In this document: positions 38,014-46,552 of the stretch, in pieces
How positions within the stretch are numbered: position 1 is the stretch's first letter
How the letters are laid out: every line of letters starts with the position of its first letter
Source: UBA6059 sp965227155
Lineage (GTDB): Bacteria > Bacteroidota > Bacteroidia > Cytophagales > Cyclobacteriaceae
NCBI GenBank assembly: GCA_965227155.1
Contig: OZ245731.1
Location: 4,402,001 to 4,466,000 of the forward strand
Direction: 5' to 3'
Length of the DNA stretch: 64,000 nucleotides
Program-made: the position numbers and the translations under genes
Notes under the pieces: model-generated
The model's input: the letters and a program-made list of their open reading frames with translations, nothing else
Told to the model about the DNA's origin: nothing
Databases searched by the model: none

Positions 38014-38139
38014 GCCGTCTTCAAAAGTATTAAGAAACTTGCCTCATGTCACATTGAGCTTGTCAAAATGTATTAATGCAGCCTTTAAGAAAGGTTTCGA
38101 CAGGCTCAACCTGACATGAAGGATGCTTTTGAAGACGGT
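38014..38139. repeat. Long nested inverted repeat between convergent genes
   Basis: Outer arms CCGTCTTCAAAAG (38015-38027) and CTTTTGAAGACGG (38126-38138) are perfect. Inside are CATGTCA/TGACATG (38045/38112), GAGCTTGTC/GACAGGCTC (38056/38099, one mismatch) and a small CCTTT/AAAGG hairpin. A T-rich run (TATTTTTAT) follows on the plus strand. It could terminate both converging genes; the ordered arms look like a mobile palindromic repeat rather than a plain terminator. Confidence 0.65.
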
Positions 38140-38145
38140 CTATTT

Positions 38146-39750
38146 TTATCGCCCATTCAATATCATATCAGCAGCCTTTTCGGCGATCATGTAAACCGGG
38201 GCATTGGTGTTGCCGGTTACGATCTTGGGCATTATCGAAGCATCCACTACCCTTAGTCGATCTATGCCTATCACCCGCAATTGATCATCCACTACACTCA
38301 TCTCATCCCTACCCATTTTACAGGTGCCCACAGGATGGTAGATTGTTTCTACCCCATTCCTTACATGTTCAGCAATAGCTTCATCACTGGTATCCAGGGG
38401 CGCTTGTCTTTCTTTGACCATGCCAGCTAAAGGTTCCTGACCTATAATCTCCAGCGCAAGCTTACCACCTTTCACCAGCTGCTGAAGATCCTCTTCGGCT
38501 TCCAAAAAATGAGGGTCTATGACCGGTGCATCATGTATGGATTTGGATTTCAAACTGACTGTGCCGCGGCTTTTTGGGTGTAATAATGATGGTAATATGC
38601 TGAAACCATCAGTAGTAGGAAAAGTAGACAGATCATACATATCATAATCATAGCCCTTGCCAATATGCATGGGCGCAAAATGCAACTGAAAATTGGTTGG
38701 ATACTGAGGCTGATCAATGTTGATAAAAGCAACAGCCTCCAGTGGCCCTATGGTAAATGGTCCTTTCTTTCCAAGAAAATATTGGCCCAAACCCATCACC
38801 TGTCGATACCATTTAATATGGCGGTTTAGCCCTTCAATACCTTTGGTGGTGCAGCTTACCGCATAGAATAGGTGGTCCTGAAGGTTCTGTCCTACACCTG
38901 CTATTTCCTTTTTAAGGGGAATATTGTGCTTTTTCAATTCGTCTTTAGGCCCAAGTCCAGACAACATCAAAAGCTGTGGTGAATGAAAGGAACCTGCGGA
39001 TAAGATGACTTCTTTGGTGGCTAAAAACTCTTCGCCATTCTCAAAGCGTATTCCACGCGCGGTATCATTTTCAATAATCACGCCCGCTACCGGATGGCCG
39101 GTAAATACTCTTAGGTTTTTACGATGCTGTATGGGCTTCACAAAAGCATCTGCGCTGCTCCATCTGGCTCCATTTTTTATCGTAAACTGAAAAAGACCAA
39201 TACCCTTTTGGTTGATCCCATTGTAATCATGCGTTCTGGGAATACCGGCCTTTTCACCGGCTTTGATAAAGGCACTAGCCAAAGGTGTGCGATAATGATC
39301 AGAAAAACACACGTTGAGCTCGCCTCCCTGCTGATGATATTCCTTGTCTACCCTGTCTATTTGCTTAAAATGCTCAGATTTTTTGAAATAAGGAAGCACA
39401 TCCTGATAGCTCCAACCAGCATTACCCAAATCGGCCCAGTGATCATAATCTTCCTTGCTACCCCGTACATAGGCCATGGCATTGGTCGAGCTGCAGCCAC
39501 CTAATGTTTTTCCCCGTGGCAAATAGAGCTTTCGACCATTCACATGCTTTTGTGGTTCTGACCAAAAGGCCCAGTCATATGGCTTTTTGAATAACTTGGC
39601 ATAGGCACCAGGAATCTTAATCAGCGGATCTTTATCCGGCTGGCCTGCCTCTATCAGCAGCACTTCATTGGAAGGGTCAGCAGATAACCTGTTGGCCAAA
39701 ACACAGCCTGCAGAGCCGGCACCTACGATGATATAGTCAAATTTTGTCAT
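38146..39750 (-). CDS. GMC-family FAD oxidoreductase (choline/alcohol dehydrogenase type)
   Basis: 534 residues, full family length. The FAD-binding Rossmann motif YIIVGAGSAGCVLANRLS is at the very N-terminus, followed by GGCSSTNAMAYVRG (GMC signature 1) and GSFHSPQLLMLSGLG (signature 2). The catalytic His is in HPVGTCKMG (about residue 470) and the Asn in TGNTNAP (about 512). It oxidises an alcohol to the aldehyde, donating electrons to a quinone or other carrier; choline is only the closest well-known substrate. No signal peptide. No betaine aldehyde dehydrogenase is nearby, so a betaine role is not supported. Confidence 0.9.
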   Translation of the reverse strand: MTKFDYIIVGAGSAGCVLANRLSADPSNEVLLIEAGQPDKDPLIKIPGAYAKLFKKPYDWAFWSEPQKHVNGRKLYLPRGKTLGGCSSTNAMAYVRGSKEDYDHWADLGNAGWSYQDVLPYFKKSEHFKQIDRVDKEYHQQGGELNVCFSDHYRTPLASAFIKAGEKAGIPRTHDYNGINQKGIGLFQFTIKNGARWSSADAFVKPIQHRKNLRVFTGHPVAGVIIENDTARGIRFENGEEFLATKEVILSAGSFHSPQLLMLSGLGPKDELKKHNIPLKKEIAGVGQNLQDHLFYAVSCTTKGIEGLNRHIKWYRQVMGLGQYFLGKKGPFTIGPLEAVAFINIDQPQYPTNFQLHFAPMHIGKGYDYDMYDLSTFPTTDGFSILPSLLHPKSRGTVSLKSKSIHDAPVIDPHFLEAEEDLQQLVKGGKLALEIIGQEPLAGMVKERQAPLDTSDEAIAEHVRNGVETIYHPVGTCKMGRDEMSVVDDQLRVIGIDRLRVVDASIMPKIVTGNTNAPVYMIAEKAADMILNGR

Positions 39751-40035
39751 GGGGTTAATGTTGACTGGTTGCTAAACATTGATTCAAACTGATCTCCAAA
39801 ATAATACTTTCTTAGGAATTCTATTATCACCATTTTCATGTCTGAATTGCAATTCATATCACAGGCTCAGTAATCAAAGTATCTATTTCCACAGATCCCT
39901 CCATATTCCTCCGGGAAAGATGCTTTTAAGCTAATCTGTTCTATAGAATTTCCAGTACCAAGCCCCTTCATTGGTAGACAATTGATGATTAACTAAATGT
40001 TATTGATTCATCATTGCTTATTATCTTCCCGTCCG
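39751..40035. other. Divergent intergenic region (GMC oxidoreductase / APC permease)
   Basis: 285 bases containing the promoters of both flanking genes. I find no clear TTTG/TAnnTTTG pair and no short gene; a weak, imperfect inverted repeat lies around 39980-40015. Confidence 0.4.
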
Positions 40036-41343
40036 ATGAATGAAATTAAACATAAAGTAGGGTTACTTACTGCAGCTTCGTTGGTTATTGCAGCCATGAT
40101 CGGAACCGGCGTATTCACCAGTCTCGGTTTTCAGGTGGTAGATATCAAAACCGGCTTTTCAGTGATTCTGCTATGGGTATTGGGCGGTGTAATTGCCTTT
40201 TGTGGTGCGGTCACGTATGCCGAACTTGGACAGGCCTTTCCGCGCTCCGGTGGTGAATACAATTTGCTTTCCCGAATCTACCATCCATCGCTGGGCTTTG
40301 TAGCCGGTTGGGTAAGTGCTACGGTAGGTTTTGCTGCCCCTGCCTCGCTGGCTGCCATGGCTTTGGCTTCTTACCTGAAAGCTATCGTACCCTACATTCC
40401 AGAAGCGCACACAGCTGCAGCTTGCGTTTTGCTTTTGAGCCTAATGCATGCTACCAGCATTAAAGCAGGCAGTTCCTTTCAAAACATATTTACACTTTTA
40501 AAAATTGGGCTGATACTGATTTTCATTGGTTTTGGCTTTAGCATTGAAAACACCCAGCCGATAAGCCTGCTTCCGCAGGAATCAAGCATGGACGAAATCT
40601 TTAGCGCACCTTTTGCAATAGCCCTGGTATTTGTAAACTATGCTTATACGGGCTGGAATTCATCCATTTACATCATTGATGAAATAGACCACCCAGTCAA
40701 GAATTTACCAAGGTCTTTATTTATGGGAACCTTAATTGTAATGGTTCTTTATATCCTACTCAACTATGTCTTTTTGTACACCGTGCCTATATCCATTTTG
40801 GAAGGTCAAATCGATGTAGGCTTTTTGTCAGGCCAGGCTATTTTCGGTGAAATAGGCGGTAAGATTATGGCTGGCGTTATTGCCATACTATTGCTTTCTA
40901 CGGTAAGTGCCTATGTATTTCTAGGGCCACGTATTATACAGGTTATGGGGGAAGATTTTCATGCTTTGAGATGGCTTTCCAAAAGAAATATGGATGGCAT
41001 TCCACAAAATGCATTTTTATTTTCTACCCTTTTGAGCATGATTTTCATTTATACTTCCACCTTCGACCAAATACTTGTTTATACTACCTTCCTTTTGATC
41101 CTCATTACCACTCTAACGGTTGGAGGAATCTTTGTTGTCAGGATTAAAATGCCCAATATCAAAACAGTTTATAGAACCTGGGGGTACCCCGTAACGCCTT
41201 TGATATTTTTGGTCATTAGTATTTGGACACTTTCCTTCGTACTGTTGGATAAGCCGGTAGAAAGCCTTGTCGGTGTGAGTATTTTGGTCTCAGGACTTCT
41301 GATTTATTTCATTTCAGAAAGAGGTAATAGAACCACAAATTAA
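40036..41343 (+). CDS. APC-superfamily amino acid permease
   Basis: The start at 40036 (MNEIKHKVGLLTAASLVIAA) is preferred over 39997, which would add a non-family leader. 435 residues with 12 membrane helices. TM1 carries the unwound substrate motif AAMIGTGVFTSLGF; later FPRSGGEYNLLSRIYHP and VNYAYTGWNSSIYIIDEI are characteristic of the APC family (LAT-like/YfnA-like group). It takes up or exchanges amino acids; which ones cannot be told. The PhoD gene follows about 70 bases later on the same strand. Confidence 0.92.
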   Translation: MNEIKHKVGLLTAASLVIAAMIGTGVFTSLGFQVVDIKTGFSVILLWVLGGVIAFCGAVTYAELGQAFPRSGGEYNLLSRIYHPSLGFVAGWVSATVGFAAPASLAAMALASYLKAIVPYIPEAHTAAACVLLLSLMHATSIKAGSSFQNIFTLLKIGLILIFIGFGFSIENTQPISLLPQESSMDEIFSAPFAIALVFVNYAYTGWNSSIYIIDEIDHPVKNLPRSLFMGTLIVMVLYILLNYVFLYTVPISILEGQIDVGFLSGQAIFGEIGGKIMAGVIAILLLSTVSAYVFLGPRIIQVMGEDFHALRWLSKRNMDGIPQNAFLFSTLLSMIFIYTSTFDQILVYTTFLLILITTLTVGGIFVVRIKMPNIKTVYRTWGYPVTPLIFLVISIWTLSFVLLDKPVESLVGVSILVSGLLIYFISERGNRTTN

Positions 41344-41413
41344 CTTTTCGTTAATGCCAACTAATACCTTCAAATATTGGAAAGGCATTATCTTCCGCAA
41401 AATTTCAAAGCTC

Positions 41414-42991
41414 ATGATACTCAGATCACTCAATCTACTATCAGCAATTTTGACCCTGGCTTTTGGCTGCCAGACCACTCCGGAGCAACCAGCACCCTGG
41501 AATGATCCCCTTGAATCCATCCGCGATGAAAACCTCGCACCTTTCTATCATGGGGTAGCCTCCGGTGATCCTACTCAGCAAGCGGTGATCATTTGGACAA
41601 AAGTGACACCAAAAGACTCTTTGGAAACTTTAGATGTCAATTGGCAATTATCTGATAATAAGTCATTTAAAAATATTGTAAAAAGTGGTACTTACACTAC
41701 CGACCCTTCACGGAATTACATTGTAAAAATTGATGTAGAGGGTCTGGAAGCCGGGACTACTTATTACTACAAATTTGATTGGGAAGGACAAGAATCCATT
41801 GTTGGGAGAACGAAGACTGCCCCCACCAATGCTGACTCTTTAAAACTGGCTCTGGTGAGCTGCAGCAACTTTGAAGCTGGCTTTTTTAACAGCTACAAAG
41901 CTATTGCTGATAATAAAGAACTGGATGCTGTATTGCACCTGGGAGATTATATCTACGAGTATGGCGTAGGTGTATATGGAGATAGTGCCTCTGGTAGGTT
42001 CCACGAACCAAATCATGAAATTGTACAGCTATCTGATTACAGAACCAGGTACAGCCAATATCGTCTCGACCCTGACTTGAGGGCTGCCCATCAGATGCAT
42101 CCATTTATCACTATTTGGGATGACCATGAAATAGCCAACAACAGCTATAAGGATGGCGCAGAAAACCATCAACCGGAAGAAGGCGACTATAATGATCGTA
42201 AAGCCAATGCCAGAAAGGCCTATTATGAATGGCTGCCTGTCCGTTCTACAGATCCACTTTACCGAACCATTGATTATGGCAATCTGGCCAAGATTATTAT
42301 GCTGGATGAGCGCCTTGAGGGCCGAACACAGCCGGCAGATAGCGTAGAGCAACCCGATTTGAATGATCCCGAGCGTACGATGCTGGGTAAAGCACAATTG
42401 GATTGGTTTACCGGGGAATTGGCGAACAGCGAACAACAATGGAAGATCATTGGTAACCAGGTAATTTTCAGCTACCTCAACTGGGGTTACCCTGGCTTCT
42501 ATACCAACCTCGATTCCTGGGATGGCTATCCAGCAGAGCAGGCAGCCATCATCGATTATATCAGTAGTAACGATATAGAAAATGTGGTATTCGTAACCGG
42601 AGACACACATTCCAGCTGGGCACTGGAAGTCACCAATGATCCGTTTGGCACATATGCTACTGAGGGTGCAGTGGCCGTTGAATATGGTACCACCAGCATC
42701 AACTCTGCCAATTCCAATGAGCGCTTTGATACAGAGTTAGTAAAAGAACATGAAATCAAAATATCCGGTGATGCCATCAACCCGCATTTAAAATTTGCCA
42801 ACATGCGAGATCATGGTTATGTGGAACTCAGTCTTTTCCCGGACTTTGCCAGAGCCCGCTATTACTACGTGGACACAGTAACTGTAAAAAGCGATAAGTA
42901 CCAACTTGCTAAAGAGCTTTTCACACCTTCCGGAAGCAATAGGATTGTGGAAGGAAGATTAAGTCAACCCAATAATAAATTGGTTTATTAG
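41414..42991 (+). CDS. phoD: PhoD-family alkaline phosphatase lipoprotein
   Basis: The start at 41414 gives a lipoprotein signal (MILRSLNLLSAILTLAFGC, lipid Cys19); the frame is open from 41354 but the first 20 residues precede the signal. 525 residues: N-terminal PhoD beta-domain (FYHGVASGDPTQQAVIIWTKV, AGTTYYYKF) then the metallophosphatase with LVSCSNFEAGFFNSY, LHLGDYIYEYG, IWDDHEIANNSYKDG and VTGDTHSSW. It hydrolyses phosphomonoesters and diesters with Ca/Fe at the active site in known PhoD. It is the full-length relative of the shorter PhoD at 33534. Confidence 0.9.
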   Translation: MILRSLNLLSAILTLAFGCQTTPEQPAPWNDPLESIRDENLAPFYHGVASGDPTQQAVIIWTKVTPKDSLETLDVNWQLSDNKSFKNIVKSGTYTTDPSRNYIVKIDVEGLEAGTTYYYKFDWEGQESIVGRTKTAPTNADSLKLALVSCSNFEAGFFNSYKAIADNKELDAVLHLGDYIYEYGVGVYGDSASGRFHEPNHEIVQLSDYRTRYSQYRLDPDLRAAHQMHPFITIWDDHEIANNSYKDGAENHQPEEGDYNDRKANARKAYYEWLPVRSTDPLYRTIDYGNLAKIIMLDERLEGRTQPADSVEQPDLNDPERTMLGKAQLDWFTGELANSEQQWKIIGNQVIFSYLNWGYPGFYTNLDSWDGYPAEQAAIIDYISSNDIENVVFVTGDTHSSWALEVTNDPFGTYATEGAVAVEYGTTSINSANSNERFDTELVKEHEIKISGDAINPHLKFANMRDHGYVELSLFPDFARARYYYVDTVTVKSDKYQLAKELFTPSGSNRIVEGRLSQPNNKLVY

Positions 42992-43019
42992 GATGTTATA
43001 GCCCATTACTGATTAAAGC

Positions 43020-43733
43020 ATGTTTCAATTCCTCGGAGACCTTTTAACCTACCTTATATTAGTTGGACTAGGAATCGGACTAATATTCCAATACAAGAAA
43101 AAGAAAAAGGATGTCTTTTTAATTCTTGGTGTTCTTATGATTCTCATTAACTCAGTTTTGGCATTCAACTCTTATCAGGGTTACCTAGAACGCGAACTGA
43201 CAAAACGAACACAATCAAAGCAACGTGTCGAGAAGAACCTTAAAGAACTTGAAAAGGGGGTTTATAGCGGTTCCGAATTAACTAAAGATTCAACTTTTAC
43301 ATACTTGAGTCATTTGAAAATTTTAGCTCCGGCAGGATTTAAAATTGCTGAGCTTAACCTTGAGGGTTCTGGCTTTATGATTTCAAAAACGATCAAGTCA
43401 GGAATCTTCATGGTCTTAACTGCAGCAGTTGCGAACACCAAGGATAAATCTTTTGAGTCTCTTGTCGAGAGTGCCTTTAAGACATATGGAAACGAAAATA
43501 TTAGTTATCGCTTTTTTGATTCAGATTTGAGCTGCGAATTCGATAATTGCAGCGTAACAAATTATGAAGGCGTAACAAATGGAATAACAACTTCGAAAGG
43601 ATTTATGGTGCATGTACTAAATCAAGGGGTATTCTACACACTCATGTTTGCTAACAATCGTCTAGACCCTGAACTAACTAAAGAACTGCAACTTCAAATC
43701 TTTAACAGCATTGAATTTAAAAATAGGCTCTAA
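43020..43733 (+). CDS. Hypothetical two-helix membrane protein
   Basis: 237 residues that I do not recognise. Two hydrophobic helices (about 6-25 and 33-50) flank KKKKK, then a charged coiled-coil-like stretch (LERELTKRTQSKQRVEKNL), then a soluble domain of about 150 residues with alternating strands. Base composition is more A/T-rich than the neighbouring PhoD gene and the next 290 bases are non-coding, so this may be an acquired gene. A weak reading is a surface-exposed domain anchored at the N-terminus. Confidence 0.7.
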   Translation: MFQFLGDLLTYLILVGLGIGLIFQYKKKKKDVFLILGVLMILINSVLAFNSYQGYLERELTKRTQSKQRVEKNLKELEKGVYSGSELTKDSTFTYLSHLKILAPAGFKIAELNLEGSGFMISKTIKSGIFMVLTAAVANTKDKSFESLVESAFKTYGNENISYRFFDSDLSCEFDNCSVTNYEGVTNGITTSKGFMVHVLNQGVFYTLMFANNRLDPELTKELQLQIFNSIEFKNRL

Positions 43734-44022
43734 CAAGCACTAGCAGGCATATTCCGTATGCTTTCTAGTAGATTTAGTGCAACTTGACCACTACTCCATT
43801 CTGCTACTTCGATTTCCCCTCCCTCCTTTGTATCTTTGAGGCTTAAGACTTTCACAACTCAGTGCTTCGTAGATACTGTTGTAAGGTTTGTCCAGTTTCG
43901 CTAGTTTAATGCTCTTTACAACTTGGGGCATACAACCCGTTAGTTAGATGAAATGTGGAATTGAGTTTTGGTAGCTTCCAGACTTTTTTTAGTCGGTCAG
44001 TAGATGACTTGAGCACAAAAAC
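43734..44022. other. Non-coding tail with cassette-like look
   Basis: About 290 bases with no credible frame. It begins TAACAAGCACTAG at the stop of the preceding gene and includes GGGCATACAACCCGTTAG near 43925-43942. TAAC...CCGTTAG ends resemble tails of gene cassettes, but neither end meets the canonical attC core rules, and the length is too great for one attC. Confidence 0.25.
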
Positions 44023-44193
44023 CTAGCCATGTAAAGTTTCATTTTTCAAAATATCACTTTTTTCTCTAAGGTTATTGAAATACGCTTTACGTTGTTCTGG
44101 GGTCATGTTAGCTAAGTCTGTGTTAAGCTTATCCCTTACATCTCTTAGTTTTTTTACAAGCCCTACAACCGTCCTATTTTTATAAGTTGTCAT
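44023..44193 (-). CDS. Small putative antitoxin partner of PIN protein (56 aa)
   Basis: The frame starts at ATG 44193, overlaps the last 14 bases of the PIN gene and ends at TAG 44023. The 56 residues are basic and helical: KKLRDVRDKLNTDLANMTPE followed by QRKAYFNNLREKSDILKNE. The pattern RD.....NMTPEQ..YF...RE.S is one I recall from short proteins paired with PIN toxins in Bacteroidota and cyanobacteria. Normally the antitoxin gene is first; here it follows the toxin. The overlap strongly suggests co-translation. Antitoxin function is inferred. Confidence 0.65.
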   Translation of the reverse strand: MTTYKNRTVVGLVKKLRDVRDKLNTDLANMTPEQRKAYFNNLREKSDILKNETLHG

Positions 44194-44650
44194 ATTTTAA
44201 AATCTCTTTAGGTGTACGAATTTCTAATAAAGGGTAACCTAATCTCATATTGATAGAATTGTATCCTCGTATTTTATCAATGTTTACTATATGCTTGAAG
44301 TTCCAACTAGCAAGAATATCTACATTATTAACAGTTGCTAATGCTATATGCACACAATCAGCATAGCTTGTTTTACCTACTACTTTTTCATCAATATAGA
44401 TATTTGCAAGCTTTTCAACCTCATCAGTGACATTTACATAATGCGCTCCTAGATGTGACATATCGGTAAATAATTTCTTAACAAAAATCGGTGCCATTGA
44501 CAATTCCTCCTCAAGCAACTCAGAAATTATAACAGTAATTTTTTCATCAGAGATTCTTTGAAAGAAAGCCCTGGTATCATTTGAAAACTCAGTATCAAAG
44601 TATCCACCATAAACAGACGTATCCAGGTAGGCTTTTCTTATCATAATCAA
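44180..44650 (-). CDS. PIN-domain protein, probable VapC-like toxin ribonuclease
   Basis: 156 residues covering one PIN domain. Acidic active-site residues are visible: Asp10 in AYLDTSVYG, Glu44 in ISELLEEE, and Asp in SYADCVHIALA, followed by ASWNFKHIV. PIN domains cut RNA using bound Mg/Mn. Three ATG/ATA-like starts lie close together; the first gives MIMIRKAYLD. No antitoxin frame exists in the 110 bases upstream; the only partner candidate is the overlapping 56-residue frame downstream. Confidence 0.85.
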   Translation of the reverse strand: MIMIRKAYLDTSVYGGYFDTEFSNDTRAFFQRISDEKITVIISELLEEELSMAPIFVKKLFTDMSHLGAHYVNVTDEVEKLANIYIDEKVVGKTSYADCVHIALATVNNVDILASWNFKHIVNIDKIRGYNSINMRLGYPLLEIRTPKEILKYDNL

Positions 44651-44728
44651 ATATAGTGAATCAAAAAATACATATAAGCATTGGGTAACATTCTTAAATC
44701 CTTCCCAATAATGACATCATTTAATTAT

Positions 44729-44745
44729 TTATCACTTAGTGATAA
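44729..44745. promoter_or_regulatory. Perfect 17-bp palindrome upstream of the PIN gene
   Basis: TTATCAC-TTA-GTGATAA, 79 bases before the PIN start and 14 bases after the end of the cupin gene. It could be an autoregulatory operator of the toxin module or a short terminator of the cupin transcript; no T-run supports the latter. Confidence 0.4.
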
Positions 44746-44759
44746 CATAAAACTTGGAC

Positions 44760-45128
44760 TCAAATCCAGGGCTGATCATTTTTAGTCACTTCTGCTTGTA
44801 CATCACCGGTGTGTCTTGTTGATTCGGGTTCTATCAGCATTACTTTAACCTCTTTCCCTTTGGTGTAGGGTTTATGGTATACCCCCTTTGGCACTACAAT
44901 CATTTCTCCTGCCTTGATCTCGACTGTATGGGAGTCAAACTCAAGGTACAAGACACCTTCCAACACAAAAAATAATTCATCCTCACTATCATGATTGTGC
45001 CTGACAAAATCACCCTTTAACCGGGCTATTTTGATCAACTGTCCATTTGAGCTACCGACAATACCGGGCGACCAGTATTCTTCTATCTTTTCAAATTTTT
45101 GGGTAAGGTTGATTTTTTGTGGTTCCAT
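44760..45128 (-). CDS. Cupin-domain protein
   Basis: 122 residues, single cupin fold, no signal. Metal ligands are in FVRHNHDSEDELF (His44, His46, Glu51), and the second motif is PKGVYHKPYTKG. Small cupins are dioxygenases, isomerases or sugar/mannose-binding proteins; nothing here decides between them. It is divergent from the flavin monooxygenase gene (84 bases). Confidence 0.85.
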   Translation of the reverse strand: MEPQKINLTQKFEKIEEYWSPGIVGSSNGQLIKIARLKGDFVRHNHDSEDELFFVLEGVLYLEFDSHTVEIKAGEMIVVPKGVYHKPYTKGKEVKVMLIEPESTRHTGDVQAEVTKNDQPWI

Positions 45129-45212
45129 TTATCCAGTCATTTGTCATTAAAGCTAATGCTATTTCTATTACTGGCTAGTCCTTATTAATTTTCACAAAAC
45201 ACATTACCCTGA

Positions 45213-46523
45213 ATGAACAAAAAACAAGTTTGCATCATTGGTGGCGGCAGCTCAGGACTTACAGCCGCAAAAACGCTCAAGGAAAACAGCATCACTTACG
45301 ATTGCTTTGAAAAAGGCTCCAAAATTGGTGGCAACTGGCGATACAATAACGATAATGGCGTTTCCTCAGCGTATCGATCACTACATATCAACACCAACAA
45401 GCATGTGATGGCCTTTTCGGATTATCCCATGCCTGAAGATTACCCGATGTTTCCCCATCACTCGCACATCATAAAATATTTTGAGGACTATGCCGACCAC
45501 TTTGGAATTACCGATACGATCACCTTCAATACCTCGGTAGAAAAAGTTGAACGCGACGAAAATGGTGGCTATTTGGTTACCCTAAGCACAGGAGAACAAC
45601 GCGGCTATCAATATGTGATTGTGGCGAACGGGCATCATTGGAGTCCAAGAATGCCTGAGCCTGCCTTTCCGGGGATTTTCACCGGTGAAATATTACATTC
45701 ACATTACTACAAGGAACCGGAACAGGTTGTACATAAAAACCTGCTGGTAGTAGGTATAGGTAACTCCGCGGTGGATATTGCCTGCGAGGCAGCCCGCTTG
45801 CATACAGGCAGGGTGACCATCAGCACACGCAGTGGCGCCTACATTACACCAAACTGGATTTGGAGTATGCCATTTGATAACCTGGCCAATCCTCTAACCA
45901 GTAAACTACCCTTGTGGCTACAACGAAAACTATTGTCTACTACCCTCTGGCTGGCAAGGGGCAATCAGGAAGATTACGGCGTGCCCAAACCCAAAAGGCC
46001 ATTGCTCTCTGAGCACCCTACCCTTTCGCAGGATCTACTAAATCTTAGTGGTCGCGGCCTGATTGACTTCAAGCCCAACATCAAAGAATTTAAAGGCAAT
46101 ACCGTGTGTTTCGAGGATGGCACAGAGGCGGATTACGATATGATAGTCTATGCTACTGGCTACAAGGTAGACTTCCCTTTCCTCAAACATGTGGAAGCTT
46201 TTGATGTAGCCGAGTCCAATGATATCAGACTATACAAAAAAGTAATCCATCCGGATCATCCAAAATTGTTTTTCCTTGGGCTCGTTCAGCCGCTAGGGGC
46301 GATTATGCCACTTGCGGAAATGCAATCCAAATGGCTAGCCAAATTAATCAATGGTGAATGCTTATTGCCTGACAAAGAGAAAATGAAAGCTTCAATTGAT
46401 CAGGATCGCAAAGCCATGGAAAAGAGATATAAGAAATCGGCAAGACACACGTTGCAGGTCGATTTTCACCCATATAAAGAATCTATAGAAAAGGAAATCA
46501 GGAAAACCCGTGTGAAAGGGTAA
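45213..46523 (+). CDS. Flavin-containing monooxygenase
   Basis: 436 residues. FAD-binding GxGxxG-type motif CIIGGGSSGLTAAKTL at the N-terminus; NADPH-binding VVGIGNSAVDIACEAA near residue 180; the FMO/BVMO-type signature FPGIFTGEILHSHYYKEP in between; and the YATGYKVDF motif near 312. Class B FMOs oxygenate N or S atoms (for example trimethylamine) using NADPH and O2; the substrate is unknown. It is the first gene of a tight three-gene run with the TreT-like and DUF1801 genes. Confidence 0.9.
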   Translation: MNKKQVCIIGGGSSGLTAAKTLKENSITYDCFEKGSKIGGNWRYNNDNGVSSAYRSLHINTNKHVMAFSDYPMPEDYPMFPHHSHIIKYFEDYADHFGITDTITFNTSVEKVERDENGGYLVTLSTGEQRGYQYVIVANGHHWSPRMPEPAFPGIFTGEILHSHYYKEPEQVVHKNLLVVGIGNSAVDIACEAARLHTGRVTISTRSGAYITPNWIWSMPFDNLANPLTSKLPLWLQRKLLSTTLWLARGNQEDYGVPKPKRPLLSEHPTLSQDLLNLSGRGLIDFKPNIKEFKGNTVCFEDGTEADYDMIVYATGYKVDFPFLKHVEAFDVAESNDIRLYKKVIHPDHPKLFFLGLVQPLGAIMPLAEMQSKWLAKLINGECLLPDKEKMKASIDQDRKAMEKRYKKSARHTLQVDFHPYKESIEKEIRKTRVKG

Positions 46524-46552
46524 GACCCGGAAACACATAATCACCAACCACC

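Noticed and set aside
38146..39750. Betaine synthesis from choline by the GMC gene
   Set aside because: No betaine aldehyde dehydrogenase, betI or choline transporter gene is near.
41354..41413. N-terminal extension of the PhoD frame to 41354
   Set aside because: The first 20 residues precede the lipoprotein signal and have no family match.
33534..42991. Recent tandem duplication of the two PhoD genes
   Set aside because: One lacks the N-terminal PhoD domain and motif sequences differ strongly; they are old paralogues or unrelated acquisitions.
43734..44022. Integron attC site
   Set aside because: The ends do not fit the RYYYAAC and GTTRRRY core rules and the stretch is too long for one attC; kept only as a low-interest note.
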